A stretch of DNA of 64,000 nucleotides from JAJVID01 sp035714085. GTDB taxonomy: Bacteria; Acidobacteriota; Blastocatellia; RBC074. The notes below the pieces were generated by a model. It made no database searches and was not told the DNA's origin. It was given only the letters and a program-made list of their open reading frames with translations. This document shows, piece by piece, positions 7,263 through 16,157 of the stretch (positions are counted from its first letter, which is position 1; every line of letters starts with the position of its first letter). The position numbers were made by a program, and so were the translations under genes. The stretch is from positions 1 through 64,000 of the forward strand of contig DASTMP010000283.1 in the NCBI GenBank assembly GCA_035714085.1, written 5' to 3'.

Positions 7263-9877
7263 GGGCGCTTTCGGCGCCAGGTCAGTCGATACCAACGCCG
7301 GAATCGGTTCTCGGACATAAACCGGGAGACGATTTTTATCTCGCCAACTACGACGAGTCTCGCGAATATTTCCGCAAGCTGGCCGCGAGCTCTGATCGGA
7401 TCAAGCTCATTTCGGTTGGCAAAACCACCAGAGGTCTGGACTGGGAGATCGCGTTGATCTCATCTCCTCAGAACCTGGCGCAACTCGACAAGTACAAAGA
7501 GATCGCCGGCCGTCTGGCCCGCGGGCGCGGCCTGAGTGATGATGAAGCGAGAGCCCTTGCCCGCGAAGGGAAGGCCATCGTTCACCTGGACGGCGGGTTA
7601 CATTCGACCGAGGTGGCGGGCGCGCAACACAGCATTCAACTGGCTTACAATCTGGTTGCGGCAAAGGGCGATCCCGAAATAGATTCCATTTTGAACAACG
7701 TCATTCTGATGCTCTGGCCTACGTTGAACCCGGACGGTCAGAACGAAGTCGTCGCCTGGTATCGAAAAAATCTCGGCACGCCGTACGAGGTCAGCCAGTT
7801 GCCGGACCTCTATCAGGAATACGTCGGCCACGATAACAATCGCGACGGGTATATGAACAACATGATCGAGTCGCAGGATGTGACGCGCGCCGAGCTGGAA
7901 TGGAATCCGGTCGTCTTCTATTGCCACCATCAGACGGCGCCGTTCCCGGCGCGAATTTTCATCCCGCCATTCGTCGAACCGATTTCCTCGAACATCAATC
8001 CACTGATGGCGCGCTGGCTGAACGTTTACGGCATCAACATGGCGGCTTATCTGGACGAGCGACAGATGCCCGGCGCCATTCACAAGACCGGATTTGATAA
8101 CTGGTATCCGGGGTTTCTAGACTTCACTCATATCTTTCGCAACAGCATTTCGTTCTTTACCGAGACCGCGCTTTACCGCTATGCGACGCCGCGCTTCTAC
8201 ACGGTCGATGAATTTCCCAGGGATCGCCAGGCGCTGAGGTCCGAGGTTTTCTACAGCAGCCCGTGGGCTGGCGGTTGGTGGAGGCTGGGCGACGCGGTTC
8301 GCTACATGATCGGCGCTTCGATGTCGGTGCTCGACACGACGGCGAAGTATCGCGAGTCGCTACTGTACAACCGCTACCAGGCTGCGCGCGACAACATCAC
8401 GCGTTTCAGGAAAGAGCCGCCTTTCGCCTACGTGATATCGCAGGAGCAACACGACCTGCCGACGGCCGCGACGCTCGTGGAAAAGCTTCTGATCAACGGC
8501 ATCGAGGTTCATCAGGCCGTCAAACCTTTCGCAGCAAACGGCCGCGAATATCGGGCGGGTTCGTGGGTAATCTTGATGGACCAGCCCTTCGCTCCGCTGG
8601 TCAAGGAACTCTTCGAGCCGCAGCGTTATCCGGATTTGCGCGACGGGCCGAACGGGCCTCCGGTTCTTCCATACGACGTGGCCGGCTGGACACTGCCGAT
8701 GCAGATGGGCGTGGAAACCGCCGTTGTGACGCAGCCTGTCGGCGCCGATCAGCGCGCGGGATTGCGGCTCCTCGAACGAGTCGCGCCGGCGCCGGGCGGC
8801 GTCCAGGGAAGTGGTTCCGTTTTTGTAATCAGTCATAGATCGAACGCTTCATTCAAAGCCATCAACGATGCGCTCTCGGCCGGCGGCAAGGCAGGCTTCG
8901 CGGTGGAAAAATCAGCGGTAACCTCGGGCGCCGTCTCTGGCTCTGCCTCTGGCGCTGAAGGACAACAATCGGGCGACATGGTCGTGAGCGGCATTGATCG
9001 CGACCGCATGAATGAGATTGCGCGCAAGAATTCGGTCATCGCGCAGGCGATAGCGAAGGCGCCTGACGTCGTCATCTCAACCTCGAAGCCGCGTGTCGGG
9101 TTGTATCGGGCGTGGGTTCCGGTCATTGACGAAGGATGGACCAGATGGATTCTGGAAAACTACGGCTTTGCTCCGGAGACGCTCCGCAACGGAGACGTGC
9201 AAGCCGGGCATTTGAGCGAACGGTTTGACGCGATCATAATTCCTGACTCGTCGTCGCGTGTGATCCTGGAAGGCTTCGCTCCGGGAACGATCCCGGGCGA
9301 GTACGTCGGCGGCCTGGGGGAGGCCGGAGCGGAAGCGTTGCGCGAGTTCGCGCGTCGTGGAGGGACGCTGATTACCTTCAATAACGCTTCATTGATGGCC
9401 ATTGAGTCACTCGGCTTGCCGGTGGGCAATGTGTTGGATGGCCTAAAGAATGATCAGTTCTTTTGCTCGGGATCGCTGCTCAAAGTCGAGCTTCGCGATA
9501 TGAATCATCCGGCTCTTTGGGGCATGCCGCGCGAGCCGATCGTAATGTTCGAGCGCGGGCCCGCTTTCGAGCCGAAGAGCGGGTTTCAAGGGGTGGTTCT
9601 CGCCACTTACCCGAAGGATCGCAATCCGCTTGCTAGCGGGTTCCTGCTTCACCCCGAACGCATTGAAGGTAAGGCCGCCGCAATGGAGGTCTTCTATGGC
9701 CGCGGGCGCGTTTATCTGTTTGGCTTCAGGCCGCAGTGGCGCGGGCAATCTCACGGCGCGTACAAGCTGATTTTTAACGCGATCTACGACTCGCCGAGTC
9801 TTGCCAAGCCGACATCTCTACAGAAACCGCCTGAGCAAAAGTCATCCGATCAGATGAGTTCACCGCCGGAAAATTGA
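7208..9877 (+). CDS. Secreted M14-family zinc carboxypeptidase-like protein
   Basis: About 889 residues. ATGs at 7208 and 7214 are both possible and precede a signal peptide (MKLITPSILSILITAVWALSAPG). The mature N-terminus (PTPESVLGHKPGDDF) is typical of large acidobacterial and Bacteroidetes M14 proteins. The zinc motif HSTE lies near residue 132, with NPDG and HDNNRDG loops downstream and a candidate catalytic Glu in FFTETALYR. The C-terminal part (about 560-860) looks like a class I glutamine-amidotransferase-like fold (DAIIIPDSSS, FARRGGTLITFNN), a known appendage in this family. It likely degrades peptides in the periplasm or outside the cell. The gene ends 48 bases from the convergent permease gene. 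Confidence 0.85.
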   Translation: MWMKLITPSILSILITAVWALSAPGQSIPTPESVLGHKPGDDFYLANYDESREYFRKLAASSDRIKLISVGKTTRGLDWEIALISSPQNLAQLDKYKEIAGRLARGRGLSDDEARALAREGKAIVHLDGGLHSTEVAGAQHSIQLAYNLVAAKGDPEIDSILNNVILMLWPTLNPDGQNEVVAWYRKNLGTPYEVSQLPDLYQEYVGHDNNRDGYMNNMIESQDVTRAELEWNPVVFYCHHQTAPFPARIFIPPFVEPISSNINPLMARWLNVYGINMAAYLDERQMPGAIHKTGFDNWYPGFLDFTHIFRNSISFFTETALYRYATPRFYTVDEFPRDRQALRSEVFYSSPWAGGWWRLGDAVRYMIGASMSVLDTTAKYRESLLYNRYQAARDNITRFRKEPPFAYVISQEQHDLPTAATLVEKLLINGIEVHQAVKPFAANGREYRAGSWVILMDQPFAPLVKELFEPQRYPDLRDGPNGPPVLPYDVAGWTLPMQMGVETAVVTQPVGADQRAGLRLLERVAPAPGGVQGSGSVFVISHRSNASFKAINDALSAGGKAGFAVEKSAVTSGAVSGSASGAEGQQSGDMVVSGIDRDRMNEIARKNSVIAQAIAKAPDVVISTSKPRVGLYRAWVPVIDEGWTRWILENYGFAPETLRNGDVQAGHLSERFDAIIIPDSSSRVILEGFAPGTIPGEYVGGLGEAGAEALREFARRGGTLITFNNASLMAIESLGLPVGNVLDGLKNDQFFCSGSLLKVELRDMNHPALWGMPREPIVMFERGPAFEPKSGFQGVVLATYPKDRNPLASGFLLHPERIEGKAAAMEVFYGRGRVYLFGFRPQWRGQSHGAYKLIFNAIYDSPSLAKPTSLQKPPEQKSSDQMSSPPEN

Positions 9878-9925
9878 ATGACCGTGAGTGTCCTTTCCTG
9901 CTCGGAAACCAGCTTCGCAACCGGT

Positions 9926-12580
9926 TCATTCGTATTTCAGCGCCACCAACGGATCGACCTTCGCCGCCCGCCGCGCTGGAATCCAGCACGCCAGAAGCGC
10001 CACTGATGTCAGTAGCAGCGCGCATACGACGAACGTTATCGGGTCGGTCGCGCTCACTTCGAACAACAAGCTCTTCATCATCCGCGTCAAAGCCAGGCCG
10101 GCGCTTAACCCAACGACCATTCCCGTGACGACCGGCAGCATCCCCTGTCGAACCGCCCACCTCAATATGTCGGTATATTGAGCGCCGAGGGCTATCCGAA
10201 TACCGATCTCGCGAGTCCGCTGGGCCACGAGATACGACATCAACCCGTACAAGCCGACCGCTGACAACCCTATGGCGAGCGCCGCCAAGACGCCGAGCAA
10301 AAACGCGCTGAACCGTTGCCCCTTTGTCGTTTCTGAGATCAGCTCGTCCAGGGTGTTTGCCTTATAGATCGGCAATTCGGGATCGATTGCCCGGATCCCA
10401 TCCCGGACCGAAGCGATCAGGCTGCTTGGCTCCGCCGAAGAACGTAAAAGGAATAGCCCGCCGAGCATGAATGGACTTCGCGTCTGCGAAAACGGCGTAT
10501 AAATGGTCGGAAACGCTTCATCCCTCAACTCTGTCTGCTTGACGTCGCCAGCCATGCCGACGATTTCCAACCAGATCGGGTTACCGTTAGAGTCACTGTT
10601 CATACTGATGCGCCGCCCGATTGGATCACTACCGGCAAAATAGCGTCGCGCGCCGCTCTCACTGATGACGACCACGCCCGGAGCCTTCTCAGTATCGTGT
10701 TCGGTAAAGCCTCGGCCTTTCAATATCGGAATCCGCATGACCTCGAAATAATTGGCGCTGACCGTGGGTTTGAACGCCCTGCGCTCAGGCGATTCAGGTT
10801 GCCCTTCGATCAAAAAATCTCCACGGATTAACATTTCACCGAACGGAAGCAGATTGATCGTGCCGACCGATTCCACGCCGGGAATCGCTCTGAGACGCTC
10901 GATCGCCCTTTGATAGAAATCGATTTTCCTCTCTCTCGTACTGTAGTTGTCGGACAGCGCGACATCGACGGCCAGCGCATTCTCCGGCGCAAAGCCGGGA
11001 TTCACCCGCAGCAAACGAATCAGGCTATTGATCAAAAGTCCGGCGCCCGTAAGCAATACTATCGCCAAGGAGACTTCGCCGATGATCAACAAGCTTCGAG
11101 AGCTGATCCGCCGCCAGCGCCCCTCTCTCAATCCGGCTCCTTCTTTGAGCGATTGAGTCAGGTCAGGTTTCGATGCCTGTAACGCGGGCGCCAGACCAAA
11201 GAGCGCTCCGGAGCCGATGACACTCAGAAGAGAGAACCCGAGAACCCAGATGTCGATACCTATCACGTTGACGCGCGACAGTTCAGCGGGGGCCAGCGAG
11301 ACGAGCCAATTAATGCTCCACCACGCCATTAAGACACCAACCAGCCCTCCGAGCATCGCGAGTAGTAAGCTTTCGGTTAACAATTGGGAAATCAATCGCC
11401 TCCTCCCTGCGCCGAGCGCAGCGCGAATCGCGATCTCTCGGTTCCGCCCGGAGGCTCGCGCCGACAGCAGATTGGCGATATTGGCGCAAGCGATCAGCAG
11501 CACGAACGAGGTGGCAGAGAAAAGAATCAGCAACAGCCGGCTACTGCCTTCCCCGGTCAACTTGCCCAGCGCCACAAGGTCTGCGCCTAATCGCGGTTCG
11601 TCGCCGGGCCGTGGATCGGCCTCTTGTAATCTCCCGGCAATCAGTTTCGTTTCAATCCGCGCCTGTTCGCGTGTAACCCCGTCCCTCAGCCGTCCGATCA
11701 CCGTCAACCAGTCGTCTCTATCATTCCTCGGATTGAGTTCGTATGGGAATAGGGCATCGATCTTATAAATGAATTTAAAATTCGGAGGCAATACGCCGAT
11801 GACCGTGTAATCGGCGTCGTTAAACCGCAGCGTCTTGCCAACCGCGTTCGGGTCTGCGTCCAGGCGGCTTTGCCATATCGCATGGCTGATAACCACTACC
11901 TTTGGCCTGCCTGGAATCTCTTCTTCAGGCAAGAATCCGCGCCCCAATATCGGCTTGGCGCCGAGCGTCTCGAAAAATCTGGAAGTGGCGGCAATTCCAG
12001 GAATAAACGCCGGTTCTTTCGCCCCGGTTAGACGGCTGTAGGATCCGGTGAAAGCGAACATTTCGCTGAAGCTTTTCTGCTGCGCGCGCCACGTGACAAA
12101 ATCCGCCGGTGTGATTTGATGAGTGCGTAACATCCCTGGCGGCAGGTCATGCGATGCGTAGATGGTCATCAAGCGATTCCCATCCGGATAAGGTAATGGA
12201 TTGATTAATACCGCATTGACGACGCTGAAGATCGCAGTGTTCGCGCCGATGCCGAGCGCTAACGTGAGCACGGCCACCGCCGTGAAGCCCGGATTCTTGC
12301 GCAGCGTCCGCAACCCGTAGCGGAGATCCTGGATCAGGTCTTCAATCAACCTCACGCGTCGCATATCGCGGCATTCCTCTTTGCGCCGCTCGACGCCGCC
12401 CATCGCGCGTAGCGCGGCGTAGCGCGCCTCCTCTGGCCTCAGGCCTTTGGCGATATGTTCTTCGATTTGTCGTTCGAGGTGATATTCCAGCTCTTCGTCC
12501 AACTCCCGCTCGACTTGCCGGCGGCGGAAGAGTGAGCGCAGCCGCAGAGGCAGCGTATAGAACCAGTGTTCGAATCGCAT
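9926..12580 (-). CDS. ABC transporter permease of the ADOP type (MacB/FtsX-like)
   Basis: 884 residues. The cytosolic N-terminal prefix has the acidobacterial permease pattern (RELDEELEYHLERQIEEHI, then EEARYAALRAMGG). It is followed by a first membrane helix (FTAVAVLTLALGIGANTAIFSVVN), a large periplasmic MacB-like domain, an FtsX helix set around 380-480, and a second periplasmic domain with a C-terminal FtsX set (about 755-880, ending ARRAAKVDPLVALKYE). These orphan permeases lack an adjacent ATPase, as here. Substrate is unknown; relatives act in efflux or lipoprotein/peptide export. It lies 3 bases downstream of the PadR gene, so it is almost certainly controlled by it. Confidence 0.93.
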   Translation of the reverse strand: MRFEHWFYTLPLRLRSLFRRRQVERELDEELEYHLERQIEEHIAKGLRPEEARYAALRAMGGVERRKEECRDMRRVRLIEDLIQDLRYGLRTLRKNPGFTAVAVLTLALGIGANTAIFSVVNAVLINPLPYPDGNRLMTIYASHDLPPGMLRTHQITPADFVTWRAQQKSFSEMFAFTGSYSRLTGAKEPAFIPGIAATSRFFETLGAKPILGRGFLPEEEIPGRPKVVVISHAIWQSRLDADPNAVGKTLRFNDADYTVIGVLPPNFKFIYKIDALFPYELNPRNDRDDWLTVIGRLRDGVTREQARIETKLIAGRLQEADPRPGDEPRLGADLVALGKLTGEGSSRLLLILFSATSFVLLIACANIANLLSARASGRNREIAIRAALGAGRRRLISQLLTESLLLAMLGGLVGVLMAWWSINWLVSLAPAELSRVNVIGIDIWVLGFSLLSVIGSGALFGLAPALQASKPDLTQSLKEGAGLREGRWRRISSRSLLIIGEVSLAIVLLTGAGLLINSLIRLLRVNPGFAPENALAVDVALSDNYSTRERKIDFYQRAIERLRAIPGVESVGTINLLPFGEMLIRGDFLIEGQPESPERRAFKPTVSANYFEVMRIPILKGRGFTEHDTEKAPGVVVISESGARRYFAGSDPIGRRISMNSDSNGNPIWLEIVGMAGDVKQTELRDEAFPTIYTPFSQTRSPFMLGGLFLLRSSAEPSSLIASVRDGIRAIDPELPIYKANTLDELISETTKGQRFSAFLLGVLAALAIGLSAVGLYGLMSYLVAQRTREIGIRIALGAQYTDILRWAVRQGMLPVVTGMVVGLSAGLALTRMMKSLLFEVSATDPITFVVCALLLTSVALLACWIPARRAAKVDPLVALKYE

Positions 12581-12583
12581 TTC

Positions 12584-12919
12584 TCAAGCCTCCTTGAGTT
12601 TCACCACGCGCGTAATGGCGGCGGAGAGGCGGTTCCAGTTGGCGGCCTCTTTTTCCAACTCCTTGCGGCCGAGCCGCGTCAGGCTGTAGAACTTGGCGCG
12701 GCGGTTATTCTCGCTCGGCTTCCACTCGGCCTGGATCCAACCCTCCTGCTCCAGCTTGTGCAGGGCAGGGTAGAGCGATCCGTCGCTGACCTGCAGTACC
12801 TCGCCGGAAACCTGCTTCAGGCGCTGCCCGATCGCCCAGCCGTTGAGCGGCTCGAGCGCAAGAATTTTCAGGATCAGGAGATCCAGAGTTCCTTGGACCA
12901 GATCTGTCGGTTTGCTCAT
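12584..12919 (-). CDS. PadR-family transcriptional regulator
   Basis: 111 residues with a winged-helix DNA-binding domain: GTLDLLILKILALEPLNGWAI, the recognition part VSDGSLYPALHKLEQEGWI, and the wing RRAKFYSLTRLGRKEL. It ends with a short C-terminal helix for dimerisation. The start follows GAGGA. It is co-transcribed with the ADOP permease gene (3-base gap), the standard acidobacterial arrangement. A palindromic site just upstream (12929-12974) contains promoter-like boxes, so autorepression is likely. Effector unknown. Confidence 0.95.
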   Translation of the reverse strand: MSKPTDLVQGTLDLLILKILALEPLNGWAIGQRLKQVSGEVLQVSDGSLYPALHKLEQEGWIQAEWKPSENNRRAKFYSLTRLGRKELEKEAANWNRLSAAITRVVKLKEA

Positions 12920-12928
12920 ATGTCCTCA

Positions 12929-12974
12929 CTTGGTTACCGAGATGAGTGTAACCCTACACCACTCGGTAAGCAAG
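12929..12974 (-). promoter_or_regulatory. PadR operator overlapping the padR-permease promoter
   Basis: Two 13-base arms (12929-12941, CTTGGTTACCGAG; 12962-12974, its near-perfect complement) enclose a second palindrome GTGTA-ACCC-TACAC. On the minus strand TTGCTT and TACACT lie 17 bases apart inside the palindrome, fitting -35 and -10 boxes. Placement 10 bases from the padR start suggests autoregulation. Confidence 0.65.
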
Positions 12975-13257
12975 GGGAATTTGAAGCGCTCCACGTCGCT
13001 TAAACCGTAAGATTGTCGCTTTCGAACCGTAACCTTGCCGCTCGGAAGCGCTAAATTCTCAAGTTACGATGATGCTCTTGAAGTGATTTTGGAAATGTTT
13101 GAACCGAATCCTTGCCGCGGGCGCAGATCAGGCGGAGAGAGTCGCCGCAGGATCAATCTTGTTTAGCTGGGGTAGGTTTCTATAGTCTTTGCCATAGTAT
13201 GGGATGCTTATGAGAAGATCACTTACGGCGCGCTGGCGGCTGCGAAGGCGTCGCGCG
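12975..13257. other. Intergenic region, possible decayed coding fragment
   Basis: No complete gene. On the minus strand a short frame (about 13128-13230) reads like real protein (DLLISIPYYGKDYRNLPQL), and in the same codon register the plus strand is also open. It may be a fragment of a lost gene; I cannot assign it. Confidence 0.25.
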
Positions 13258-15117
13258 TCAGTGGCTCGCGAGGGGCAGCCGGAACGCAGCCATCTCCTGG
13301 CCATTGCGAACCAATAGGACGTCGCCGACCAGCGCCGGGTGGTTCCAGGTCTTACCCTCGATCGCCGGGAACCGCGCGAACTCCGTGAACTTGTCAGAGG
13401 CCGCCGCGACCAGAGCCAATTCGCCCTCCTCCGAGAGCACCAGCAGCGCGTCCTGGTCGGGCAACAGGACGATCTGGCCGTGGCCATAGCGTCCGCCCTT
13501 CCACTTGCGCTTGCCGTCCTTGAGGTCGATGCATGCGAGGATACTGCCGTCGAAACCGAAGGCATGGCCTTTGTGAACGACGAAGTCGTTGAAGTAGGGC
13601 TTCAGCCCATTCGATGTCCAGCGCTCCTCGACGCTCCATCCTGCCGGTCCGTGCGAAACCGCGACGCGGCGGATGCCTACTTCGGAGAGTCCGGAGCCGC
13701 TACCGATCAGGACGTCGCTGCCCCCGATCACGGAAGGCTGCACAATGCCGTCGATATTCCACTCGTGCTTCCAGAGCAACTTGCCGTCGGACGGGGCGAC
13801 GCTGATCGTGCCCTCTCCATTCAGCAGGAGGATCTGGGCGACGCCGTCGATCGTTGCGAGTTGTGGTGAGCTGTAACCGCCACGGCCGGCCGGGCCTTGC
13901 CATCGCTGATGGCCGTTGGCGGCGTTGTAGGCGGCGGGCACAGCCTCGGTCGCGACGACGACTTTGTCGCCGACGATGAGCGGCGAACTCGCAAATCCCC
14001 ATTGAGGGATTTTCGTCTGGGTGTCGGAAGCCGCGTTGCGCGACCAGACGACGGAGCCGTCACGGGCGTCGAGCGCGTTCAGGATGCCGGTCGCCCCAAA
14101 TGTGTAGACGCGACCGTTGCTGAAAGTCGGCGTCGCGCGCGGACCGGCGCCGGCGTTCGACTCATAAAACCGAACCGCGTCCTTGTGTCTCCACACCGGC
14201 GCGCCGGTAGTCAGGTCGTAGCACGACACCACCTCATCGTCGCCGCGCTGTTCCTGGGTATAGATAAGGCGCCCGTGAACCGCGAATGACGACCAGCCGG
14301 GCCCGATTGGCTTGCGCCACAACTCGGCCGGCTTTGACCGGGACCAGTCGGTGTCGATCCGCACGCCGCGAATCACGCTGTCGCGCCCCGGTCCCCGAAA
14401 GCCAGGCCAGCCGACCTCAGTGTTTGTTGCGGCTGGATCTGCGCCGCTCTTCTCAGGAGCCTTTGCGGCTGCCGGCGTCGGCGTAGGAACCGCCGGCTGG
14501 TCGCCGGTCTTGGACGGAAGTCGCGTATCGGGAGTGTCTGTGGCCGCCGGAGCGGCCGGAGCGAGAGGATGCGGCGCCGGCTCGTTGGCGGCTTGGGCGA
14601 GGAGCAGTTGCTCGGGAGTCGGGGTCCACCGCCAGTGGAGATCCGAAATGCCCTCGCCGCTGATGCCGCCAGTTCGGATGAGCGTGAATACGGCGCACGC
14701 GAGCAGAATCCCCGCGACCATCGAGGCGCGCCGCGGTCCGGTGGGCAGATGGCGGCCCACCGCCGCCGCGACGACGAGAGCGAGGCTCAGGGCAGGGATG
14801 GAGAAGATGGGCAACATCATCCCCATCATTCCGCCCGCAATGGACGGATGAACGACGCGCATTGTCGCGAACACCGAGACGACCATCAGCGCGATGGCGC
14901 CTACCCGCTCGGCCCATGGCGCCCGGCTGAAGAACAGCCACCACACAAGGACCGCCAACGCGCACGCGAGTCCGCCGATCAGCGCGCCCATACTGGCCTC
15001 GGGCGCGACGATGGGGACGCCGAACCAGAGCAGCCATTGCAGCGCCACGGCGACCACGCCGGGCCACAACCGGAGCGGCTTCCTAGATGTCAATTCTTCG
15101 GGTTGTTCGATAGCCAT
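13258..15117 (-). CDS. Membrane-anchored PQQ-like beta-propeller protein
   Basis: 619 residues. I chose MAIEQPEEL as the start (ATG at 15115-15117); an earlier in-frame start adds 23 unlikely residues. The N-terminus holds several membrane helices (WPGVVAVALQWLLWFG, GALIGGLACALAVLVWWLFF, VGAIALMVVSVFATMRVV and one or two more). An Ala/Pro-rich linker follows (about 180-235), then a beta-propeller with PQQ/BamB-type blades (WPGFRGPGRDSV, TGAPVWRHKDAV, DGSVVWSRNA, NGHQRWQGPAG, DGKLLWKHEW, DGKRKWKGG). Relatives in planctomycetes and acidobacteria are of unknown function. The propeller faces the periplasm if the topology is as expected. No dehydrogenase active site was seen, so an enzymatic role is not supported. 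Confidence 0.8.
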   Translation of the reverse strand: MAIEQPEELTSRKPLRLWPGVVAVALQWLLWFGVPIVAPEASMGALIGGLACALAVLVWWLFFSRAPWAERVGAIALMVVSVFATMRVVHPSIAGGMMGMMLPIFSIPALSLALVVAAAVGRHLPTGPRRASMVAGILLACAVFTLIRTGGISGEGISDLHWRWTPTPEQLLLAQAANEPAPHPLAPAAPAATDTPDTRLPSKTGDQPAVPTPTPAAAKAPEKSGADPAATNTEVGWPGFRGPGRDSVIRGVRIDTDWSRSKPAELWRKPIGPGWSSFAVHGRLIYTQEQRGDDEVVSCYDLTTGAPVWRHKDAVRFYESNAGAGPRATPTFSNGRVYTFGATGILNALDARDGSVVWSRNAASDTQTKIPQWGFASSPLIVGDKVVVATEAVPAAYNAANGHQRWQGPAGRGGYSSPQLATIDGVAQILLLNGEGTISVAPSDGKLLWKHEWNIDGIVQPSVIGGSDVLIGSGSGLSEVGIRRVAVSHGPAGWSVEERWTSNGLKPYFNDFVVHKGHAFGFDGSILACIDLKDGKRKWKGGRYGHGQIVLLPDQDALLVLSEEGELALVAAASDKFTEFARFPAIEGKTWNHPALVGDVLLVRNGQEMAAFRLPLASH

Positions 15118-15172
15118 GTCAGACCATACTTTCCCGCCCGGCTTTTTGTTCCCCGTATCTTGGAAGATTTTA

Positions 15173-15232
15173 GCCGCAGAGAACACCGCAGGGCACCGCA
15201 GGACATAATGATTTCTCTGTGTTCTCTGTGGC
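15173..15232. repeat. Dispersed inverted repeat
   Basis: The arms GCCGCAGAGAACAC (15173-15186) and GTGTTCTCTGTGGC (15219-15232) pair with one mismatch. The right arm region (GATTTCTCTGTGTTCT and the following GGCTATTCAT) recurs next to the terminator-like hairpin at 47514-47582, so this is one copy of a repeat family. Confidence 0.6.
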
Positions 15233-15247
15233 TATTCATGCCGGAAC

Positions 15248-16138
15248 CTACTCATGCCCAGTGCGCAGATATTCGGCGACTTCCTCACGCGACATCGGAT
15301 TGCCGAGACTGGCATAGTCGCCATCGGCGTTTAAACCTTCGACTATGTCCACAAACTTCCTGAGGCACGAACGGAACACGAATGGGCCAAAACTGACTCG
15401 ATTGATCCCGATCTCCCGCAATACGGAAAGTGGCGCGGCGGTTGGCGACGCAAGTATGTTGATCGGAGATTCGATCCGATCCCGGAGCATGCGGACTGTC
15501 GCTTCATCCCCCGGGCCAATGGGATAGATGCAGTCTGCCCCGGCTTCGGCGTAAGCTCTCGCCCTCATCACGGCCTCCTCCATCGCCTGCCGGCCGTTCC
15601 CGAACGAGGGCGTCACGAAGCTGTCGACTCTGGCATTGATTATTAGATGTACGCCCTGGCTATCCGCAATCTGTCTGAGAGTTGAGATCCTCCGGCGCTG
15701 CTCATCAATTGCGCGCAGGCCGGCGCCGTTCTCCAGGCTGTCCTCAATATTGACGCCGACGACGCCGGCCTCGATCACTTCCCGCGCCGTCAGTTCCAGC
15801 TCAGCCAGGGATTCGCCATAGCCAGCCTCGATGTCGGCGGTTACCGGAACATTCACACTGCGCGCGATGCGCCCGAGAAGATCAATCAGCGTCGAGCGAT
15901 TGATTTTTTCTCCATCCTGGTAACCCAGAGACGCTGACACCGCGGCGCTGGCGGTCGCGACGGCCGGGTAGCCCTTCGCCTCGAGTATCCGCGCGCCGAT
16001 CGGATCCCAAATGTTTGGCAATACCAGCAGGCCCCCATCCCTGTGTATAGACAGCAGAGCCTCCGCTTTTTCCTTTTGTGATCGCTCGTTCATCTTGAAA
16101 GACTCAATGACGCTCGCCGGGACATCAGGTTCAGCCAT
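15248..16138 (-). CDS. Isocitrate lyase / PEP mutase family protein
   Basis: 296 residues in the TIM-barrel superfamily that cleaves or forms C-C or P-C bonds in Mg-bound 2-oxo acids. Visible elements are LPNIWDPIGARILEAKG (substrate loop), the metal-binding DIEAGYG (102-108), GVNIEDS (about 128-134) and INARVDSF. The isocitrate lyase KKCGH signature is absent, so it belongs to the PEP phosphonomutase-like branch of uncertain reaction. The start is uncertain: MNERSQKEKAE at 16093 matches relatives better than the longest frame used here, and neither has a strong ribosome-binding site. It lies 19 bases downstream of the penicillin acylase gene. Confidence 0.88.
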   Translation of the reverse strand: MAEPDVPASVIESFKMNERSQKEKAEALLSIHRDGGLLVLPNIWDPIGARILEAKGYPAVATASAAVSASLGYQDGEKINRSTLIDLLGRIARSVNVPVTADIEAGYGESLAELELTAREVIEAGVVGVNIEDSLENGAGLRAIDEQRRRISTLRQIADSQGVHLIINARVDSFVTPSFGNGRQAMEEAVMRARAYAEAGADCIYPIGPGDEATVRMLRDRIESPINILASPTAAPLSVLREIGINRVSFGPFVFRSCLRKFVDIVEGLNADGDYASLGNPMSREEVAEYLRTGHE

Positions 16139-16157
16139 CGCATCCCGAGGACGCGCG

